From an uncultured Acidocella sp. (lineage in GTDB: Bacteria; Pseudomonadota; Alphaproteobacteria; Acetobacterales; Acetobacteraceae), in the NCBI RefSeq assembly GCF_946222605.1, contig NZ_CAMIIE010000002.1, positions 62,001 through 126,000 of the forward strand: a stretch of DNA of 64,000 bases. Direction: 5' to 3'. Positions 8,190-15,751 of this stretch are shown here, one piece after another (the first letter of the stretch is position 1; the number at the start of each line of letters is the position of its first letter). A model generated the notes under the pieces. It searched no databases. It was not told where the DNA came from and worked only from the letters and a program-made list of their open reading frames with translations. Both the position numbers and the translations under genes were made by a program.

Positions 8190-8914
8190 CGGGAGAGCAC
8201 CTTGTCCAGCAGCTTCAGCAGCTTGTTGCCGCCATCGGCAACACGCTCGCGCGGCGCGGTCGGGATCTGCGCCTTGCGCGGCGGCAAATATCTGTTCACC
8301 GGCTTATAGCCCAGCTCCGGCATCAGCTCGACACCGCCGCGCTCCGCCGCCAGCTTGGAAACCTTGCTCTGCGGGTCGTTGAAATCGCCAAAATGCCGGG
8401 CCCGCGACGGGCAGGTGGCGACACAGGCCGGCTCGCGCTCCGCCTCCGGCAGCGTCTCGTTATAGATGCGGTCGATGCAGAGCGTGCATTTCTTCATCAC
8501 CCCGGCCAGCTCATCAAACTCCCGCGCCCCGTAGGGGCAGGCCCAGGAACAGAGCTTGCAGCCGATGCATTTATCCATATCCACGAGCACGATGCCGTCC
8601 TCCACCCGCTTATAGGAGGCGCCGGTGGGGCAGACAGTGACGCATTGCGGATTTTCGCAATGCAGGCAGGAGCGCGGGAAATTCACCGTGCGGCTGCTCT
8701 CGCCGCAGCCAGCTTCGTAGGAATGGATGCGATTGAACCAGACGCCGTCAGGCTCCTTGCCGTAGGGGTCGTAATCGGGCAACGGCGCGGCATGGCCGCC
8801 GGTGTTCCATTCCTTGCAGTTCACCGCGCAGGCATGGCAGCCCACGCAGGTATCCAGATCGATCACCAGGCCAAGCTTCTTCGCCCCCGGATTTTGGGTG
8901 GGCAGGCTGGTCAT
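8186..8914 (-). CDS. soeB: Sulfite dehydrogenase iron-sulfur subunit
   Basis: A 242-residue ferredoxin-like subunit with four cysteine clusters for [4Fe-4S] centres: CVGCHACAVNCKEWN, CLHCENPQCVTVCPTG, CIGCKLCSWACPYG, and CTLCID with CVATCPSR. This arrangement is standard for the electron-transfer subunit of DMSO-reductase-family complexes. The protein has no signal peptide, consistent with the cytoplasm-facing SoeABC. It overlaps both soeA (ATGA) and soeC (ATGA), so subunit production is coupled. Confidence 0.86.
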   Translation of the reverse strand: MTSLPTQNPGAKKLGLVIDLDTCVGCHACAVNCKEWNTGGHAAPLPDYDPYGKEPDGVWFNRIHSYEAGCGESSRTVNFPRSCLHCENPQCVTVCPTGASYKRVEDGIVLVDMDKCIGCKLCSWACPYGAREFDELAGVMKKCTLCIDRIYNETLPEAEREPACVATCPSRARHFGDFNDPQSKVSKLAAERGGVELMPELGYKPVNRYLPPRKAQIPTAPRERVADGGNKLLKLLDKVLSR

Positions 8915-11763
8915 TTCGCTGTCTCCAATTTCGCGCCATATTGCAAGGTTTCAGGATGATGCACCGGAAAAGGCGCGTGCTGCTGTTCCGGGTGCGGCGC
9001 GGTCCGCCCGGCTTCGGCGGCGCTGGCCTTGCGCACCCGCACGGTGAGATCGAACCAGGCCGCCTGGCCGGTGACCGGGTCCGAATTGGAGGCGCGATGG
9101 CCGCCGCCATCCGCCGGCAGATATTCCGAGATCAGATGGTTGAGCAAAAATCCCCGCTCGGATTCAGGGGCTTTCTTATCCAGCGTCCAGGCGCCGGAGC
9201 GCTTGCCGATGGCATTCCAGGTCCACACACTGTTCGGGTTCAGCCCTTCCATCAGCCGCGCCTGGCAGGTGAGCGTGCCGTTGCGGCTCTCCACCACCAC
9301 CCAATCCTCATCCGCAATGCCCAACGCGCCTGCGGTTTCCCGGTTCATATAGAGCCGGTTTTCGGACATGATCTGTCGCAGCCAGGCATTTTGCGAACCC
9401 CAGGAATGGTACATCGCCATCGGCCGCTGGGTGAGGGCGTGCAGCGGATACTCTTCGCGGCTCACCATCGTCGCCTCAATTGGCTCATACCAGATTGGCA
9501 GCGGGTCCATCACTGTTTCCAGCCGGGCGCGCAGCCGTTCGGGGGGCTGATGCGCCCCGTGCCCCTGTGCGGCCAGACGGAATCTCTGCAGGATTTCGCT
9601 GTAGAGATGCAGCGTGATCGGCTCGTCCTTATCGATCAGCCCCATCGCCTTGGCGGTGCTGAGATAGGCCTGATTGGAATGTTTGAAGTAAAGCTGCTCA
9701 TCGGGCAGATGATGCCGCCAGAAGCTGCCATTTTCGATATAACGCTTGAGCTGGTCGCCATTCACCTCGCCCTTGCCGATGGCCTGCCCATCCGCGCCGC
9801 GGAACCCGGCCAGCGGGCCGACACCAGGCTTGCGCTGATGCTTCACCATGTAGTCAGCGTACGACGCATAAAGCGGCGCGCCGTCTTCATCGGTGAAATT
9901 CGGCAATTTCAGCCGCCCGGCAATCTCGATCAGCACATCCTGGAAGGGCCGCACATCGCGGTCGGGCTTGAGCACCGGAATCCGGATCGCATCCGCCGGC
10001 CCATGCGCCGAGCCGATCGGCCGGTCCAGCAGCGAGATGCAATCATAGCGCTCCAGATAGGTGGTGTCCGGCAGCACGATGTCCGCATAGGGCACGGTTT
10101 CCGAAAAGAACGCATCGGCCAGAATGAAAAACGGAATCCTGTAGCTGCCATCCGGGGTCTTGTCGGTGAGCATGCGCGTCGCCTCACCCGGATTCATCGC
10201 CGAGTTCCAGGCGACATTGGCCATATAGACCATCAGCGTGTCGATCGGATAGCGATCCTGCGCATACGCCTCGGCGATGGACATATGCATCATCCCGTGT
10301 ACGCCCAAAGGCGCGTCCCAGGAAAAGGCCCGGTCCAGCCGCAGCGCCTCGCCCTTGTCATCCACCAGAAGATCCTGCGGCCCGGCGGGGAATCCCAAAG
10401 GCAGCCCGGCCAGCGCGCCATTTTCCAGATGCGCCTTACCCCCTGGGGCCGGCCCGGCCGGGATCGGTTTCGGGTAGGGGGATTTATAGCGCCAGGAGCC
10501 TGGCGTATCGACCGCGCCCAGCAGCATCTGCAACATATGGATGGCGCGGCAGGTCTGAAACCCGTTGGAATGGGCGGAGATGCCGCGCATCGCATGGATC
10601 GCCACAGGCCGGCCCTGCATCTTTTCATGCCGGCGGCCGGATGTATCCGTCCAGGGCACATTCAGCGTCACCGGCTGGTTGAAGGCGATCTCCGCCAGCT
10701 CCGCCGCCAGCCGACGTATGGTTGCAGCCGGCACCCCACAACGCGCCGCCACCGCCTCCGGCGCGTAGGCGGCATCGCTATAGCGCGCCGCCAGCAGCGC
10801 AAAGGCGGGGCGGGCAGCGCGCCCATCCGGCAGCGTCACGCTGCCCAGCAAGGCCGGGTCCGCCCCCAGCGTCGCCGCTTGTTTGATCTGGTTGTCGGCC
10901 CGGTCCAGGCAGAGCGGCGCGCCGCTTTCATCACGCGCGAACAACCCATCCTCCGCCGTGCCCGGCGCGTCGATCACCAGATAATGCGCGTTGGTATGAC
11001 GAACCAGAAATTCGGTATCGATCGCGCCTTCTTCCAGCAGGCAATGCACCAGAGCCAGCACGAACAGCCCATCCGTCCCCGGCGTGATGGCGACAAACTC
11101 ATCGGCAATCGCCCCATAGCCGGTACGCACCGGATTGATGGCGACGATCTTCGCGCCACGCTCCTTCAACTTACCAAGCCCCAGCTTGATCGGATTGGAA
11201 TCGTGATCCTCGGCGACACCGATCAGCAGGAACATCTTCGCATGCTCCCAATCCGGCTCGCCAAACTCCCAGAAGGCACCGCCGACGGAATAAAGCCCCG
11301 CCGCCGCCATGTTCACCGTGCAGAACCCGCCATGCGCGGCGAAATTCAGTGTGCCGAACATCTGCGCGAAATAGCCGGTGAGGGATTGCGACTGGTCGCG
11401 CCCGGTAAAAAACGCGAATTGCTTGGGGTCGGTGGCGCGGATTTTGGCCAGGCGCGCGGTGATGATGGAAAGCGCTTCTTCCCACTCGATCTCTTCAAAC
11501 TCCCCCGCGCCACGCTCGCCAACACGCTTCAGCGCTTTGCGCAACCGCGCCGGGGAGAGCACATTCATGATCCCCGCCGAGCCCTTGGCGCAGAGCACGC
11601 CGCGATTGACCGGATGCGCGCGGTTGCCCTCAATATAACGAAGCTTGCCGTCCTTCAGATGCACTTTGATGCCGCAGCGGCAGGCGCACATATAGCAGGT
11701 CGTCTGCGCCACGCTGTCGCCAACCGGCGCGGAATACTCGATGGTTTCTTGCTTCGACACCAC
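8911..11763 (-). CDS. soeA: Sulfite dehydrogenase (quinone) molybdopterin catalytic subunit
   Basis: A 950-residue molybdopterin oxidoreductase of the DMSO-reductase superfamily. C23-x2-C26-x3-C30 and a fourth cysteine in LCAKG near residue 58 bind the proximal [4Fe-4S] cluster. The C-terminal Mo-bisMGD domain is visible around LTQRPMAMYHSWGSQNAW. There is no Tat signal: the protein starts almost directly with the cluster domain, unlike periplasmic DmsA or PsrA but as expected for SoeA. SoeABC oxidises cytoplasmic sulfite to sulfate, and here it would consume the sulfite released by SuyAB. GTG at 11763 follows a GGAG; the next codon is also GTG. Confidence 0.85.
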   Translation of the reverse strand: MVSKQETIEYSAPVGDSVAQTTCYMCACRCGIKVHLKDGKLRYIEGNRAHPVNRGVLCAKGSAGIMNVLSPARLRKALKRVGERGAGEFEEIEWEEALSIITARLAKIRATDPKQFAFFTGRDQSQSLTGYFAQMFGTLNFAAHGGFCTVNMAAAGLYSVGGAFWEFGEPDWEHAKMFLLIGVAEDHDSNPIKLGLGKLKERGAKIVAINPVRTGYGAIADEFVAITPGTDGLFVLALVHCLLEEGAIDTEFLVRHTNAHYLVIDAPGTAEDGLFARDESGAPLCLDRADNQIKQAATLGADPALLGSVTLPDGRAARPAFALLAARYSDAAYAPEAVAARCGVPAATIRRLAAELAEIAFNQPVTLNVPWTDTSGRRHEKMQGRPVAIHAMRGISAHSNGFQTCRAIHMLQMLLGAVDTPGSWRYKSPYPKPIPAGPAPGGKAHLENGALAGLPLGFPAGPQDLLVDDKGEALRLDRAFSWDAPLGVHGMMHMSIAEAYAQDRYPIDTLMVYMANVAWNSAMNPGEATRMLTDKTPDGSYRIPFFILADAFFSETVPYADIVLPDTTYLERYDCISLLDRPIGSAHGPADAIRIPVLKPDRDVRPFQDVLIEIAGRLKLPNFTDEDGAPLYASYADYMVKHQRKPGVGPLAGFRGADGQAIGKGEVNGDQLKRYIENGSFWRHHLPDEQLYFKHSNQAYLSTAKAMGLIDKDEPITLHLYSEILQRFRLAAQGHGAHQPPERLRARLETVMDPLPIWYEPIEATMVSREEYPLHALTQRPMAMYHSWGSQNAWLRQIMSENRLYMNRETAGALGIADEDWVVVESRNGTLTCQARLMEGLNPNSVWTWNAIGKRSGAWTLDKKAPESERGFLLNHLISEYLPADGGGHRASNSDPVTGQAAWFDLTVRVRKASAAEAGRTAPHPEQQHAPFPVHHPETLQYGAKLETAK

Positions 11764-11843
11764 TCACTCCCAACGGCCTACCCAACAGGAAGGCCCGCCG
11801 CGCCCGGGGGCGCGGCCGATTCAATACGTGATGATAGGTCAGC

Positions 11844-11857
11844 TTCAATGTATTGAA
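11844..11857. promoter_or_regulatory. Dyad upstream of soeA
   Basis: TTCAATGTATTGAA has perfect six-base arms, and a further TTCAATAC half lies at 11820-11827. It is 81 bases upstream of the soeA start, in the only spacer of the minus-strand block where a separate soe promoter could sit. The binding protein is unknown. Confidence 0.4.
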
Positions 11858-11880
11858 TAACAGATTATTTTTGCCAAACT

Positions 11881-11897
11881 CATAAATCCGATTTATG
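11881..11897. promoter_or_regulatory. Perfect inverted repeat after comC
   Basis: CATAAATCCGATTTATG has seven-base perfect arms and a three-base loop and begins three bases past the comC stop. It could be a weak terminator that lowers read-through into soeABC, or an operator. No T run follows closely. Confidence 0.4.
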
Positions 11898-11899
11898 AA

Positions 11900-12871
11900 T
11901 CAAGCCGCAAACCAGCCCTCCTGCACCACCAGCCCCTCAGCTTCGGCGCGGCGGCGGTTTTCGCTGCGCCGGGCGCCTGGCAGGCGCACCCCGTCCGTTA
12001 GCGCTTCGGCAAAAAGCCGCTCCATATGTGAGATATTGCCGCCGAAGCTGATTGGGTTCAGCGCGATCAGCAATTGCCCGGTGCCCGGCGGCGGGCCTTG
12101 CGCGTCCAGAAAGGAGCTGGCCTCGTAGGCATAATGGCTACCGGTCAGCCCGGCCGCCAGCGCCTCCACCATCAGCGCCAGCGCCGCGCCCTTGGCCCCG
12201 CCCAAAGGCAGCATCGAGCCCGCCAGCGCGGCCTCCGGGTCCTCGGTCTCCTGGCCTTGCGCATCCAGCGCCCAATCATTGGGGATTTTCGTACCCTTCT
12301 GCCTGGCCGCGACGATCTGCCCGCGCGCGACCTTGGAGAGGGAGAGATCGATCACCACCGGCGCGCCGCGCGGGCGCGGGAAGGCGCAGGCGATCGGGTT
12401 GGTGCCGAGCAGCGGGCGCCGCCCGCCCCACACCGCCATCGCCGCCGGGGTATTGGCAAACATCAAGGCCACAAGCCCATGGCTAGCCAAACGCTCAACC
12501 ACCAGCCCCATCGCCCCGCAATGGCTGGAGCGGGTGATCGAGGCCGCGGCGACGCCCTGACGGAAGGTGAGCGCCAATAACTCGTCGATCGCCATGTCGA
12601 TCGCCGGGTAGGCAAAGCCGTTTGCGGCATCGAGGCTCACCCCGCTGCCGGTGCGCTGCTTCACCGCCGGGCGGGCCTGGCCGTCGATCTTGCCGCATTT
12701 CGCCTGCGCCGCGTAAAACGGCAAACGCATCAGCCCATGCCCGGCCAACCCGTCCGCCTCCGCCAGCACCAGCGCATTGGCGACAGAGGCGGCATTTTCC
12801 GGCGCGGTATCATTCGCCACCAGCACGGCCTCGGCCCTGGTCTTGGCCTCGGCGATCGAGAGTTTCAGCAT
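11900..12871 (-). CDS. comC: (R)-sulfolactate dehydrogenase, malate/L-lactate dehydrogenase (LDH2) family
   Basis: A 323-residue protein of the LDH2/ComC NAD(P)-dependent oxidoreductase family. GHGLMRL places a conserved histidine at residue 45, SITRSSHCGAMG is the cofactor-side motif, and GTNPIACAFP and GGAKGAALALMVEAL are family landmarks. In sulfolactate degraders ComC reduces sulfopyruvate to (R)-sulfolactate, the enantiomer used by SuyAB. The adjacent slcC (four-base gap) encodes the (S)-specific partner, and together they act as a racemase. Sequence alone would also fit malate, lactate or ureidoglycolate dehydrogenase; the pairing with slcC, suyAB and soeABC decides the call. Confidence 0.82.
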   Translation of the reverse strand: MLKLSIAEAKTRAEAVLVANDTAPENAASVANALVLAEADGLAGHGLMRLPFYAAQAKCGKIDGQARPAVKQRTGSGVSLDAANGFAYPAIDMAIDELLALTFRQGVAAASITRSSHCGAMGLVVERLASHGLVALMFANTPAAMAVWGGRRPLLGTNPIACAFPRPRGAPVVIDLSLSKVARGQIVAARQKGTKIPNDWALDAQGQETEDPEAALAGSMLPLGGAKGAALALMVEALAAGLTGSHYAYEASSFLDAQGPPPGTGQLLIALNPISFGGNISHMERLFAEALTDGVRLPGARRSENRRRAEAEGLVVQEGWFAA

Positions 12872-12875
12872 GCTC

Positions 12876-13805
12876 TTATCCGATCTTCAAAGCATTCAAG
12901 ACAATTTCGGCAATCTTGCCGGAGACGCGGACATTCGATTCCATCGTCACCCCGGCGATATGCGGCGTTAGAATCAGATTCGGCACGTCGGCGAACAAGG
13001 CCCCATGGGCGCCATCCAGCGGCTCATGCGCGAACACATCCAAGGCCGCGCCGCCCAGCGCGCCCGCCTTCAGCGCCGCCACCAGGGCCGCCTCATCCAC
13101 CACCCCGCCGCGCGCGGCGTTGATCAGCACGGCATGGCGCTGCATCAGCGAAAGCTTGCCGGCATCGATCATATGGCGCGTCTGCGGCGTCAACGGCACA
13201 TGCAGGCTCACCACATCCGCGTTGGCGAGCAACGCCTCCAGGCTCATGCGCTGCGCCGTGCCCCAGGCCGCATGCCCCTCCGGCAATAACGGGTCGTAAG
13301 CAGCGATGCGCATGCCCAAAGCCGCCAGCCGCGCCGCCGCCTGCCGCGCCGTGCCGCCGAACCCCACCATGCCCGCGAGCCGGCCGGCAATCTCCCGGCC
13401 GATCATCGCCTCGCGCGGCCACAGCCCGGCCGCCACCTCGGCGCTGCGCAAAAAGCCGCGCCGCAACAGGCTCAACGTGGCGCAGGCGACATATTCGGCG
13501 ACGGCATCGTCATTCGCCCCCGTCGCCGGATAGACCGCGATATTGCGCGCCTTGCAGGCCCCGAGATCAATATTATCGAGCCCGACGCCCAGCCGCCCGA
13601 CCAGTTCCAGCTTCGGCGCTTCCTCTAACAGCGCGCCGCGCACCTGGGTGCGGTTTCTTACAATCAGCGCCTGGCAATCCGCCAACGCAGCCTGAAGTGC
13701 TTCGGGCTGGTCGACCAGCTCCGGGCGATACAGCACCTGCGCCCGCGCCGCCAAGGCGCGCACCGCCTCGTCATCCATGAATTCGGTTATGACAATCTGC
13801 GCCAT
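12876..13805 (-). CDS. slcC: (S)-sulfolactate dehydrogenase, D-2-hydroxyacid dehydrogenase family
   Basis: A 309-residue NAD-dependent 2-hydroxyacid dehydrogenase. The nucleotide-binding glycines are in GMVGFGGTA near residue 150, and the catalytic trio is Arg232 (NAARGG), Glu261 (FAHEPL) and His282 (LTPHIAG). SlcC oxidises (S)-sulfolactate to sulfopyruvate. This fits here because sulfolactaldehyde dehydrogenase of the sulfo-ED route makes the (S) enantiomer. The start ATG at 13805 lacks a good ribosome-binding site of its own; a strong GAGGAG lies in front of a five-codon mini-ORF at 13811-13828. Generic phosphoglycerate-dehydrogenase-like activity cannot be excluded from sequence alone. Confidence 0.82.
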   Translation of the reverse strand: MAQIVITEFMDDEAVRALAARAQVLYRPELVDQPEALQAALADCQALIVRNRTQVRGALLEEAPKLELVGRLGVGLDNIDLGACKARNIAVYPATGANDDAVAEYVACATLSLLRRGFLRSAEVAAGLWPREAMIGREIAGRLAGMVGFGGTARQAAARLAALGMRIAAYDPLLPEGHAAWGTAQRMSLEALLANADVVSLHVPLTPQTRHMIDAGKLSLMQRHAVLINAARGGVVDEAALVAALKAGALGGAALDVFAHEPLDGAHGALFADVPNLILTPHIAGVTMESNVRVSGKIAEIVLNALKIG

Positions 13806-13810
13806 GCCGC

Positions 13811-13828
13811 CTACACGCTCCGGTCCAT
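13811..13828 (-). other. Five-codon leader ORF before slcC
   Basis: On the minus strand a GAGGAG Shine-Dalgarno is followed by ATG and the peptide MDRSV-stop, which ends five bases before the slcC ATG. Ribosomes initiating here could re-initiate at slcC. A relic of a former upstream start is the simpler alternative. Confidence 0.35.
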
Positions 13829-13843
13829 GATCGATCTCCTCAT

Positions 13844-15388
13844 TTAAGATGCGGGGTTTTTCAGGATTTCCGGCAAATCACGGGCCAGCGCGCCGCGCGG
13901 GGCGGCGATGGCCTGGCGCCGGCGCCGGTAGGCCGCGCCGAAAAACTCGTCCAGAAAGCTGGAGGGCACTGGCTGCGTCATCAGGCTGACGATGATGAAG
14001 GTCACGCAATTGGCCAGCAAGGCGACAAACCCGGCATTATAGCCCAGCACCGGATCATGGTGGGAGAGCAGGAAATACAGGCTCAGCCCCCAGCCGACCG
14101 CCAGCCCCGCCGCGACCCCCGCCCCGGTGGCGCGCCGCCAGAGCAGCCCGCCAATGATCACCGCCGGCACCAGCTGGGCGATGAAATCATACGCCACCAG
14201 CAGCACCGTGACGATCAGCGATTGCGCCACCACCGCCAGGATCAACGCCGCGAAGGTGACGACGAAGACCAGCCAGCGCGTCATGTTGAACATCTGCCGG
14301 TCGCTGGTCTGCGGCACCAGCTTGGCATAGACATTGCGCGAGAGCATCGTGCAGCTCATCATGATGATCGGCCCGGCCGGGACGATGGCGGACAGCACCG
14401 CCGCCAGCGCGAAGATGGCCAGCGCCCAGGGCGGAAAAATCTGCTGGGCCAGGCGCAGCACCACCTCATTGCCGCCCACCTTCTGTGTGGCGAAAATCAG
14501 CACCGCGGCAAAACCGACGGTGATCACCGCCACTTTCACCAGCTGATAGAAGGGCATGAACACCGCCTGCAGCTTCAGCGTGCGCGGCCCCTTGGCGGAG
14601 AAGGCGACGTTGAACCATTGCGGCCACATCCACTGGCCAAAGCCGGTCAGCAGCACCGTGGTCCAGAACCAGGACAGGGTCAGCTTATGAGTCGGCCCGG
14701 GCATGGTGATATGCGTCGGAATCTTCTGCATCATCTGGCTGAACATGTCGCCGAAGCCACCGAAATAACGGTAGGGGATGGTGAAGAACAGCACCGCGAT
14801 GGCGCCGAACATCAGCAGATCCTTGATCACCGACTGCCAGGCATTGCCCCTGATGCCGCCAAAGAACACCGCCAGCGACAGCACCGAGAAGCCGATGATA
14901 TCGGCGGAGAGAATATTCAGCCGGTGATCGGTCAGCACGCTGAGCACAGCCCCCAGCCCCTCGATATTCAGATCGATATAGGCGATCATGATGATCGCGG
15001 CGCAGAAGGAGACGATGATGCCCAGCCACTCATTCTGGTAGCGCCCGGCGATGAAGTCCGACTGCGTGACATAGCCGAATTTGCGTCCCAGCAGGCCGAT
15101 CGCCGGCAGCACCATGAAGCCGATCGCGTAGCCGACATCGTTGGTGGCGACATTGTAGAACACGCCGCCGCCTTTGCTGTAGGCGAAGCCGGCGAGGCCA
15201 AGAAAGGTGAAGGCGGTATAGATTTCCGTGCCGAGCAGAAACCAGGTGAGCCAGGGGCCCATCTGCCGGTCATTGACCAGCCAGCCTTCCATGGTGGTGG
15301 AGGCCTGGCGCCCGCCGCGAATGCCAACCCAGGTGACCAGCAGCACGCCGAGCACGACGATGCCGAGGATGAAAACCATATCGGACAT
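13844..15388 (-). CDS. Sodium:solute symporter (SSS family), candidate sulfolactate uptake system
   Basis: A 514-residue integral membrane protein with about 13 hydrophobic segments and the SSS landmarks LLGTEIYTAFTFLGLAGFAY, GYVTQSDFIAGRY, and AAVLSAIVPAGPIIMMSCTM for the sodium-site helix. It is directly downstream of a DUF3311 small membrane protein, a partnership common for SSS carboxylate importers. Being first in the operon with slcC and comC, it probably imports sulfolactate or a related sulfonate/carboxylate. The start was set at ATG 15388; GTG 15397 would overlap the upstream stop as GTGA. The substrate is inferred. Confidence 0.82.
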   Translation of the reverse strand: MSDMVFILGIVVLGVLLVTWVGIRGGRQASTTMEGWLVNDRQMGPWLTWFLLGTEIYTAFTFLGLAGFAYSKGGGVFYNVATNDVGYAIGFMVLPAIGLLGRKFGYVTQSDFIAGRYQNEWLGIIVSFCAAIIMIAYIDLNIEGLGAVLSVLTDHRLNILSADIIGFSVLSLAVFFGGIRGNAWQSVIKDLLMFGAIAVLFFTIPYRYFGGFGDMFSQMMQKIPTHITMPGPTHKLTLSWFWTTVLLTGFGQWMWPQWFNVAFSAKGPRTLKLQAVFMPFYQLVKVAVITVGFAAVLIFATQKVGGNEVVLRLAQQIFPPWALAIFALAAVLSAIVPAGPIIMMSCTMLSRNVYAKLVPQTSDRQMFNMTRWLVFVVTFAALILAVVAQSLIVTVLLVAYDFIAQLVPAVIIGGLLWRRATGAGVAAGLAVGWGLSLYFLLSHHDPVLGYNAGFVALLANCVTFIIVSLMTQPVPSSFLDEFFGAAYRRRRQAIAAPRGALARDLPEILKNPAS

Positions 15389-15393
15389 CGCCC

Positions 15394-15630
15394 TCACTCC
15401 GCCAGGCTGGAAAGTTCGTCGTCATCGCCAGGGTTTTCCGCCCGGTCGATCAGATACAGCACGCCCAGGATCACCGGATTCAGCAGCGGCACCAAGACGA
15501 ACCAGAAATAAAGCGGCGGCATCCCCAGAATGGCGGGTGACGCCGCGTTGAAGCCGAAGGCCGGGCCCAACGTATAGAGGCCGATAATCACCAGGACCGC
15601 AACAACCCATGCCAGCATCGACATTCGCAT
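15394..15630 (-). CDS. DUF3311 small membrane protein, SSS-symporter partner
   Basis: A 78-residue protein with two hydrophobic helices (about residues 5-25 and 35-62) and the conserved end of the second, PVILGVLYLIDRAE. Such proteins are typically encoded immediately before SSS symporters and are thought to be accessory subunits. It is the first gene of the minus-strand block that continues through the symporter, slcC and comC toward soeABC-clc. Its promoter contains the palindrome at 15664-15675. Confidence 0.75.
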   Translation of the reverse strand: MRMSMLAWVVAVLVIIGLYTLGPAFGFNAASPAILGMPPLYFWFVLVPLLNPVILGVLYLIDRAENPGDDDELSSLAE

Positions 15631-15663
15631 TGTTTCCCCCGAAATTTGTATTGGATTTTTATA

Positions 15664-15675
15664 TCTTATATAAGA
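15664..15675. promoter_or_regulatory. Candidate GntR operator 3 (divergent promoter)
   Basis: TCTTATATAAGA is a perfect 12-bp palindrome between the symporter operon and the thiamine-diphosphate enzyme. It matches the suyAB site at 4599-4610 in 11 of 12 positions, with shared flanking A and CT. It probably binds the GntR protein encoded at 4736-5482. Confidence 0.65.
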
Positions 15676-15751
15676 CTATACGAAGCCCGCATCGCGCTTG
15701 TCAAGCGCGTGGCCGCGCGGCGGCAAATACGCAGGAAACAAGGGGGATGGG

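Noticed and set aside
7260..11763. DMSO or polysulfide reductase reading of the molybdoenzyme complex
   Set aside because: The catalytic subunit has no Tat signal, and the operon lies between sulfolactate genes that produce cytoplasmic sulfite; SoeABC fits better. Phylogeny would settle it.
8941..11856. 971-codon open frame antisense to soeA
   Set aside because: The composition is Arg/His/Gln rich and without motifs, and the opposite strand has an intact molybdoenzyme. Similar shadows oppose the sulfoquinovosidase (24282-26285), the phosphoesterase/peroxidase (40788-43568), the TRAP permease (49068-51047) and the GGDEF gene (62470-63870).
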